A DNA stretch of 10,373 nucleotides from Prevotellaceae bacterium (GTDB lineage: Bacteria > Bacteroidota > Bacteroidia > Bacteroidales > Bacteroidaceae). A program made the position numbers and the translations under genes. Location of the stretch: positions 1 through 10,373 of the forward strand of contig JAJPYW010000286.1 in NCBI GenBank assembly GCA_021204715.1, in the 5' to 3' direction. This document shows positions 5,636-10,373 of the stretch, in pieces. The notes below the pieces were generated by a model, which had not been told where the DNA came from, ran no database searches, and saw nothing but the letters and a program-made list of their open reading frames with translations. Numbering within the stretch: the stretch's first letter is position 1; each line of letters begins with the position of its first letter.

Positions 5636-7795
5636 TTATTCCACCACCGTCATTTCGTCCATCAAATAGCCGCATCCGCCCAACTTGTCGAGGATGAAGA
5701 GAATGTAGCGTATGTCGACGGCGATGCAGCGCTGCAAGTCGTTGTCGAAGTTGATGTCGCCGCTAAGAGACTCCCAGTTGCCGTCGAAAGCGGCGCCGAT
5801 GAGCTGTCCTTCTGCGTTGATCACGGGCGAGCCGGAGTTGCCGCCGGTGATGTCGTTGGTCGTCAAGAAGCAGACGGACATGGTGCCATCGGGGTTGCCG
5901 TAGCGTCCGTAGTCTTTGTTTTGGATGAGCTCTTTGAGCTTTGCCGGTACCACGAATTCACTGTCGTCGGGTTTTTCTTTCTCGAGCACGCCCTCGGTGG
6001 TGGTGTAGAATTTATAGAACACGGCGTCCTTGGGGCTGTAGGACTTCACGTTGCCGTAGGTGAGGCGCAGGGTGAAGTTGGCGTCGGGATAGGTGGGCAC
6101 GGGCGCGTTCATCTCGCCCAAGCCGCGTATGTAGGCTTTGTGCAGCAGCTCCAAGTCTTTCCTCGAGCCGAAGGCTTGCTTCATCACTTCTTCCATCTTC
6201 GTCATGCGGCTGCGTGTGTAGGCGGTGGCGGGATCGTTGTCGATGGCTTCTACCGTGGGATGGCTCTTGAAGGCGTCAAGGTTTTCACGCGATGAGAAGA
6301 TGGAGTGGTCGTACACATTGTCCACGTAGGCGTCGTAGTCGCCGTTGTAATTTTGGGCAATGTCTTGGTAGAAGTCGGGCAGCTCTTCGGGTGTCAGCGC
6401 TTCGGCCAAGCCGGGCAGTATGGCTTTGGCTACCTTGCGGTCTACTTCATGGTCGTAGTCTTTGTTGAAGAGGCGCGTGTAGCTTTTCTCCAACTCTTCC
6501 ATGGAGGCTTCGAGCAGGGAGTCGTTTCCTTGTGTCAAGGCTTCTTTGATTTGGTCCATTACTTGGTAAGGGCAGCCGAACTCAACGGCGCCGCGCATGG
6601 CTTCCATCAAGTAACCCATCTGGCGGGCAACAGGCTGCTCCCGGGCTACAATCTCGTCTATCTTCTCCACCACGCCTTCATATTCGGGCTTGCCCTTGGC
6701 AAACTCGGCAAACTGTGCTTCTATGCGGGCTTTGGCGCCCAACACGTCGTTGTCTATAATGGCTTTGTTCATGCCGATGGCGTTCTTCCAGTAGTTGCTG
6801 CTGCCGGCATACTTGTTGGCATACTGTATGCGGGTTTTGTCGCTGGCTTCCATGGCCTGGGAAAGCACTTGCAGGCGTATGCCGCGGATGTCGATGCGAG
6901 GCTGGTTCTCGGCCACCATGCGCTCTTTGACCTCGCTTTGCGTCAAGTTGCGGCTGGTGGAACCGGGGAAGCCCATGACCATGGCGTAGTCGCCCTCTTG
7001 CAGGCCTTTGATGGAGATGGGCAGGTACTTCTTGGTCTGCAAAGGCACGTTCTCGGGCGAGTATTCGGCAGGCTCGCCGTCCTTGTCGGCATAGATGCGG
7101 AACATGGAGAAGTCTCCGGTGTGGCGTGGCCACATCCAGTTGTCGGTCTCGCCGCCGAACTTGCCCACGGAGCTGGGCGGTGCGGCTACCATGCGCACGT
7201 CGCTGTACACCTTATAATAAAATAGGTAGTACTGGTTGCCGGCGTAGAAGGGCAGGGCGTGGGCCTCGATGCCGGGCTTTCCGGCAAGGTCGCTCTGGGC
7301 TAATTCATCGTTGGCTATCTGCTGCAGGAAGGGGCGGCTCATGGCTTCGGCCTCGCTCACTTCGCCCGACGCTATCTTTCCATTCACCAAGTCGGTGATG
7401 TTGACGATGCGGTCTACAAAGGTGAACTTCAAGCCCGGGGTGGGCAGCTCCTCGCTGCGGTTCATGGCCCAGAAGCCGTCCGTCAGGTAGTCGTGCTCCA
7501 CCGAGCTGTGCTGCTGTATGGAGGCGTATCCGCAGTGGTGGTTGGTCAGTATCAAGCCTTCGGGTGAAATAATCTCGCCCGTGCAGCCGCCGCCGAAGAT
7601 GCCCACGGCGTCTTTCAGGGAAACGCCGTCGGGGTTGTACAGGTCGTCGGCCTCGAGGAGCAACCCTTGCTGTTTCATCAGTTCAATGGAGTTCTGCTGC
7701 TTCATCAGTTTGAGCAGCCACATGCCTTCGTCCGCCTTTACCGCGCAGACGCTCATTACGGCCAACGCCGCAATCAAATACTTTTTTGTTTTCAT
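5636..7795 (-). CDS. S46 dipeptidyl-peptidase, DPP7-like (hydrophobic P1)
   Basis: This 719-residue exported peptidase is a paralogue of the gene downstream of it. The signal peptide is residues 1-21 ([13 protein letters not shown], ending AVKA), with cleavage before DEGMW. The triad is His87 (TNHHCGY), Asp228 (WPRHTGD) and Ser654 (GGNSGSP). Asn219, Trp220 and Arg224 fit the pocket that binds the free N-terminus. The residue 18 after the serine is Gly672, as in DPP7 enzymes, where the small residue leaves the S1 pocket open to hydrophobic and aromatic P1 side chains. It is the promoter-proximal gene of a two-gene operon. A TAnnTTTG box lies about 60 bp upstream (7856-7863), with a strong hairpin in between. 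Family is certain; DPP7-type specificity rests mainly on this one residue. Confidence 0.93.
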   Translation of the reverse strand: MKTKKYLIAALAVMSVCAVKADEGMWLLKLMKQQNSIELMKQQGLLLEADDLYNPDGVSLKDAVGIFGGGCTGEIISPEGLILTNHHCGYASIQQHSSVEHDYLTDGFWAMNRSEELPTPGLKFTFVDRIVNITDLVNGKIASGEVSEAEAMSRPFLQQIANDELAQSDLAGKPGIEAHALPFYAGNQYYLFYYKVYSDVRMVAAPPSSVGKFGGETDNWMWPRHTGDFSMFRIYADKDGEPAEYSPENVPLQTKKYLPISIKGLQEGDYAMVMGFPGSTSRNLTQSEVKERMVAENQPRIDIRGIRLQVLSQAMEASDKTRIQYANKYAGSSNYWKNAIGMNKAIIDNDVLGAKARIEAQFAEFAKGKPEYEGVVEKIDEIVAREQPVARQMGYLMEAMRGAVEFGCPYQVMDQIKEALTQGNDSLLEASMEELEKSYTRLFNKDYDHEVDRKVAKAILPGLAEALTPEELPDFYQDIAQNYNGDYDAYVDNVYDHSIFSSRENLDAFKSHPTVEAIDNDPATAYTRSRMTKMEEVMKQAFGSRKDLELLHKAYIRGLGEMNAPVPTYPDANFTLRLTYGNVKSYSPKDAVFYKFYTTTEGVLEKEKPDDSEFVVPAKLKELIQNKDYGRYGNPDGTMSVCFLTTNDITGGNSGSPVINAEGQLIGAAFDGNWESLSGDINFDNDLQRCIAVDIRYILFILDKLGGCGYLMDEMTVVE

Positions 7796-7820
7796 AAATG
7801 GTTATTCATAATAGATGTAC

Positions 7821-7839
7821 ACGGCCCGCTGCGGGCCGT
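7821..7839 (-). promoter_or_regulatory. GC-rich hairpin in S46 operon leader
   Basis: ACGGCCCGC (7821-7829) and GCGGGCCGT (7831-7839) are perfect reverse complements separated by a single T. In RNA this would fold as an 8-bp stem with a 3-nt loop, almost all G-C. It lies between the predicted -7 box (7856-7863) and the start codon (7795), so it should be in the 5' leader of the peptidase operon. No U-tract follows on the minus strand, which argues against a simple intrinsic terminator. The palindromic DNA could instead bind a regulator. Confidence 0.6.
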
Positions 7840-7855
7840 ATGGTTAATGATTATG

Positions 7856-7863
7856 CAAAAATA
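7856..7863 (-). promoter_or_regulatory. S46 operon -7 promoter box (candidate)
   Basis: The minus strand reads TATTTTTG, matching TAnnTTTG, 60 nt upstream of the DPP7-like start. It predicts a leader of about 50-55 nt that includes the 7821-7839 hairpin. The surrounding DNA is AT-rich, so a chance match is possible. Confidence 0.45.
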
Positions 7864-7917
7864 CGTAAACCGATTGAAAATTCGTTGTTTCCCGCCAAGT
7901 TTTATAAGTATTATTAA

Positions 7918-7925
7918 TACCTTTG
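7918..7925 (+). promoter_or_regulatory. DUF4369 lipoprotein gene -7 promoter box
   Basis: TACCTTTG matches TAnnTTTG and ends 23 nt before the ATG at 7949, predicting a leader of about 15-20 nt. A TTG at 7885-7887 is too far upstream to be a good -33 element. With the opposite box at 7856-7863 it makes this 153-bp spacer a divergent promoter region. Confidence 0.55.
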
Positions 7926-7948
7926 CTCTGTGTATTTCATAACTCGTT

Positions 7949-8728
7949 ATGTTTAGAAATTATTTGTACCGTGCCTTCCCTCTTGTGGCCATACTGTTGG
8001 CCGTCAGCGCTTGCAGCAACAAGTATAAGGTAGAGGGAAACTCTTCAGTCCGCAGCCTCGACGGGAAGACACTTACCCTTAAAATGTTCAACGACGGGGA
8101 GTGGGTGGCCGTGGATTCGGCGGAAGTGGTGCACGGCAACTTCAAGATGCAGGGCGTGGCCGATTCGGCCTGCATGGTAAGGCTCTATATGGACGACGAG
8201 GACATCATGCCCATCGTGTTGGAGCGCGGCAAGATTACCGTCTCCATATCAAATACCGAATTGAAGGCGGGAGGCACGCTGCTGAACAACCGCCTGTATG
8301 AGTTTATAGACAAGCGCAACGCCATTGTGCGGCAGCAGGACGACCTCGACCGCAAAGAGGCCCGCATGATATTGGAAGGCGGCAATGCCGACCAAGTGCA
8401 CGCCCAATTGCTTCAAGAGGCGGCCGACTTGGAGCGGGAAATGGGCGACTACGTGAAGAACTTCATTAAGGACAATTATGAAAACGTGTTGGGCCCGAGT
8501 GTCTTCCGCATGATGTGCAGCACGTTGCCCTATCCCATGATGACGCCCGATATAGAAGACATCATGCGCACCGCCCCCATGAACTTCAAGGACAATCCCT
8601 TGGTGGAGGACTTCCTTTCGGCCGCCAAAGAGAACATGCAGCTCATCGAGGAGCACAAGCGCATGGTCGACAGCCAAGCGGAATCCAACCGCATGGCGGC
8701 TGCGGGGAGCGCCGCCACGGGCAATTAA
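7949..8728 (+). CDS. DUF4369-domain lipoprotein
   Basis: The product is 259 residues. It starts with a lipoprotein signal peptide: basic N-terminus, hydrophobic stretch LVAILLAV, and lipobox VSAC with Cys22 as the predicted lipidated residue. Residues from about 25 to 115 (YKVEGNSS, then LDGKTLTLKMF, DSAEVVHGNFKMQG and IMPIVLERGKITV) match the beta-rich DUF4369 domain, which in Bacteroidetes often precedes a thioredoxin-like domain. Here no CxxC or thioredoxin fold follows. Instead there is a helical region with charged, coiled-coil-like stretches (about 115-160 and 220-250) and an Ala/Gly-rich end. The role is unknown; membrane anchoring in the periplasm is inferred. It is divergent from the peptidase operon and could share its control region. 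Its stop is 9 bp from the stop of the converging acyltransferase gene. Confidence 0.85.
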   Translation: MFRNYLYRAFPLVAILLAVSACSNKYKVEGNSSVRSLDGKTLTLKMFNDGEWVAVDSAEVVHGNFKMQGVADSACMVRLYMDDEDIMPIVLERGKITVSISNTELKAGGTLLNNRLYEFIDKRNAIVRQQDDLDRKEARMILEGGNADQVHAQLLQEAADLEREMGDYVKNFIKDNYENVLGPSVFRMMCSTLPYPMMTPDIEDIMRTAPMNFKDNPLVEDFLSAAKENMQLIEEHKRMVDSQAESNRMAAAGSAATGN

Positions 8729-8737
8729 GCGCATCCT

Positions 8738-9466
8738 TTATTTGTACTTTTCCGGCAAAGCGCTTTCCACCGCCTCGTAAGAGGCTTTCATGAGTGCCTG
8801 CACATTGTCAGGCCCTTTCCCTTGTGGCGGTATGGGATCGTGGATGGTGAGCGTCATGGCGTTGCGGTGCACCCACTTGCTGGTGCGCGGCATAATCTCG
8901 AAAGAACCGCTGATGGTTACCGGCACCACGCACAGTTGCAGCTCGTCGGCCACTTGGAAGGCGCCCTTCTTGAAGTGCCCCAACTTCCCCGTGAGCGAGC
9001 GGGAACCTTCGGGAAACACCACCAATGAAACGCCGTCCTTCAGCGAAGCCTCTGCCTGACGGAAGGTGGCGATAGTCTTGCTGGGATTGCTGCGGTCTAC
9101 GAAGATGTGCCCCGCGCTTTCACACGCTTTTCCCACAATGGGTATCTTGCGCAGGCTCTGCTTCATCAACCACTTGAAGTTGCGTCCCAAAAAGCCATAT
9201 ATCAAAAAGATGTCGAAAGCGCCTTGGTGGTTGGGCACGAAGACATACGAGGTCTTCTTGAGCAACTTCTTGCGACCGGTTACTTTCACCGGCAGCAAAA
9301 GCAGGTAACAGGTCAGCTGCGACCATATCTTGCCGGGGTAGTATCCCCACGTGTGGGCACCCCCGACGAGCGAGCCCACGATGGTGATGAGTGCCGTAAG
9401 GATGGTAATCACCAAGAAGATGGGCAGCGCGATGCAGATTTGATAGATTCGATAGAGTATCTTCAT
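8738..9466 (-). CDS. plsC: 1-acyl-sn-glycerol-3-phosphate acyltransferase (PlsC family)
   Basis: PlsC-family enzymes acylate lysophosphatidic acid to phosphatidic acid at the inner membrane. The 242-residue product has the catalytic HX4D motif as NHQGAFD (His80, Asp85), the glycerol-phosphate-binding FPEGSRS (from about residue 151), and VPVTISGS (about 181-188), in family order and spacing. An N-terminal hydrophobic segment (about residues 10-37, IYQICIALPIFLVITILTAL) would anchor it in the membrane. The start at 9466 is preferred over an in-frame ATG at 9493, because a TACCTTTG promoter box (9491-9498) overlaps the latter. Bacteroidetes encode several PlsC-like paralogues, some acting on other lipids, so the exact acceptor is less certain than the family. 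It appears to be a single-gene unit downstream of bioD. Confidence 0.88.
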   Translation of the reverse strand: MKILYRIYQICIALPIFLVITILTALITIVGSLVGGAHTWGYYPGKIWSQLTCYLLLLPVKVTGRKKLLKKTSYVFVPNHQGAFDIFLIYGFLGRNFKWLMKQSLRKIPIVGKACESAGHIFVDRSNPSKTIATFRQAEASLKDGVSLVVFPEGSRSLTGKLGHFKKGAFQVADELQLCVVPVTISGSFEIMPRTSKWVHRNAMTLTIHDPIPPQGKGPDNVQALMKASYEAVESALPEKYK

Positions 9467-9490
9467 CGAAGATGATGTTTTTACTACGCA

Positions 9491-9498
9491 CAAAGGTA
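9491..9498 (-). promoter_or_regulatory. plsC -7 promoter box
   Basis: The minus strand reads TACCTTTG, matching TAnnTTTG, 24 nt before the preferred plsC start at 9466, which predicts a leader of under 20 nt. It lies in the 100-bp gap after bioD, implying that plsC has its own promoter rather than relying only on read-through from the biotin operon. No terminator for bioD was clear in this gap. Confidence 0.55.
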
Positions 9499-9566
9499 AT
9501 GCTTTTTTACGAACTGCCTTTCATTCATCCGTTAAATAAGCGGCCCTCAGGCAAGGTTTTATAGGC

Positions 9567-10235
9567 TTACAGTTCCATGACCGGTACCGTCAGAAAGAGG
9601 GCTTTGGGAAAGTGTACGGCCAAGTAGTGTCGCAAGTAACGCAGGGTGTCTTCTTGAACCGTCTTGTCGGCCACGGTGGGGTAGAAGTTGTAGAGCAGGC
9701 TGTGCAGCGCGATGCCGCGGCGGGCAATGGCTTCCAAGCTCAAGAGCGTGTGGTTGATGCTGCCCAACTTGCCCGAGGTGACAAAGACAAGCGGATAATG
9801 CTTTTCCGCAATGTAATCAATGGTGAGGTAGCTTTCCGTGAGCGGCACCATCAGCCCGCCGGCGCCCTCCACCAACACGATGTCATAGCATCGGGCAAGC
9901 GTTGTGGTGGCGCGCGCAATCTTGTCCAAGTCTACGGGACGCTTGTCAATGCGCGCGGCCAAATGGGGCGAGCAAGGATAGGAGTATATCTCGGGCATCG
10001 TCAGCCCCTCACGGTCTTCGGGCAGGTAGCCTGTGCCCATGATGCGGCGGTGCAGGTCGATGTCTTCGCTGTATCCCGTGTTTCCTGTCTGGATGAACTT
10101 CTGGGTAATAACCCGCTTCCCCTCCTGTAAGAATGTTTGTGCCAACCATGCGGTGCAGTAGCTTTTCCCGGCATCGGTATCGATGCCGCTTACAAAATAG
10201 ACCGTGCCGTCTATACTTATTCTGTTTTGTTCCAT
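9567..10235 (-). CDS. bioD: ATP-dependent dethiobiotin synthetase BioD
   Basis: BioD closes the ureido ring of 7,8-diaminopelargonate with CO2 and ATP to give dethiobiotin, the penultimate step of biotin synthesis, in the cytoplasm. The 222-residue length matches E. coli BioD (about 225). The P-loop is GIDTDAGKS at residues 17-25, with Ser25 where E. coli has Thr. Lys46 in KFIQTG corresponds to the substrate-binding lysine of the KPxxTG motif. EGAGGLMVPL at 123-132 is the second conserved active-site segment. The start is 5 bp after the stop of the upstream, probably bioC, gene, so the two are in one operon. Confidence 0.95.
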   Translation of the reverse strand: MEQNRISIDGTVYFVSGIDTDAGKSYCTAWLAQTFLQEGKRVITQKFIQTGNTGYSEDIDLHRRIMGTGYLPEDREGLTMPEIYSYPCSPHLAARIDKRPVDLDKIARATTTLARCYDIVLVEGAGGLMVPLTESYLTIDYIAEKHYPLVFVTSGKLGSINHTLLSLEAIARRGIALHSLLYNFYPTVADKTVQEDTLRYLRHYLAVHFPKALFLTVPVMEL

Positions 10236-10240
10236 ACCTG

Positions 10241-10373
10241 TTATAATCTTTTCTTCATCCTTCCCGCCATGTAAACAGGATGGTATCGTAATGTCACCGT
10301 CCCCGCTTCATCGCCATACAGCCGGATATAATCGGATGTGAAAGCCTCCATTCGCCCGCGTGTCCATACCCGT
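10241..10373 (-). CDS. bioC: Partial CDS, C-terminus of probable BioC (malonyl-ACP O-methyltransferase)
   Basis: An open minus-strand frame enters from the right edge and ends at TAA (10241-10243), giving 43 residues. These include MEAFTSDYIRLYGDEAG and VTLRYHPVYMAG. The pattern of a helix, a variable turn and a TLxYHPVYM beta strand resembles the end of SAM-dependent methyltransferases of the BioC type, whose last strand often reads LTYHPxY or LTFH. The position directly before bioD, 5 bp apart, supports this, since bioC-bioD order is common in Bacteroidetes biotin operons. BioC methylates malonyl-ACP to start pimelate synthesis. The catalytic domain lies outside the window, so the identity is inferred from context and this short tail. 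Confidence 0.6.
   Translation of the reverse strand, partial: RVWTRGRMEAFTSDYIRLYGDEAGTVTLRYHPVYMAGRMKKRL

Noticed and set aside
9467..9493. Nine-residue upstream extension of the PlsC-type protein
   Set aside because: The upstream ATG overlaps the TACCTTTG promoter box, so it would not be in the mRNA; MKILYRIY is a typical membrane-anchor start.

Overview
The window looks like chromosomal DNA from a member of the Bacteroidales, probably a GC-rich Bacteroidaceae-like species. Four lines of evidence point there. Intergenic regions carry TAnnTTTG boxes, the Bacteroidetes -7 promoter element. Start codons lack Shine-Dalgarno sequences. Two S46 dipeptidyl-peptidases lie in tandem. There is a DUF4369-type lipoprotein. 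This is family-level inference; the species cannot be named from the sequence alone. No rRNA, tRNA, insertion sequence, phage gene or CRISPR array was seen.

Layout from left to right. Positions 1-315 hold no gene. They contain a leftward promoter-like box at the edge, then eight copies of a 23-bp unit centred on the palindrome GAAGCGCTTC, then a second, unlike series with the same 23-bp period that runs into the stop codon of tilS. tilS (316-1833, minus) encodes tRNA(Ile)-lysidine synthetase and carries an in-frame 45-bp minisatellite. A compact divergent promoter region (1834-1903) separates it from a plus-strand pair: a YigZ/IMPACT protein (1904-2536), then a PHP-family histidinol-phosphatase-like phosphoesterase (2533-3378) that overlaps it by ATGA.

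Next is a minus-strand operon of two exported S46 peptidases. The promoter-proximal gene (5636-7795) has Gly at the S1 specificity position (DPP7-like, hydrophobic P1). The second (3442-5610) has Arg there (DPP11-like, acidic P1). Together they would release a broad range of dipeptides from periplasmic oligopeptides. A strong GC hairpin lies in the predicted leader of this operon. A divergent gene (7949-8728) encodes a DUF4369 lipoprotein and ends 9 bp from the end of a converging PlsC-type acyltransferase gene (8738-9466, minus).

The right edge holds the end of a biotin operon on the minus strand: the C-terminus of a probable bioC, cut by the window edge, followed 5 bp later by bioD (9567-10235).

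Most of the window is ordinary housekeeping and nutrient-acquisition content. The least explained material is the repeat DNA in and beside tilS: three tandem-repeat series within about 900 bp, two of them with perfect palindromes in their units. No complete new multi-gene system was recognised.
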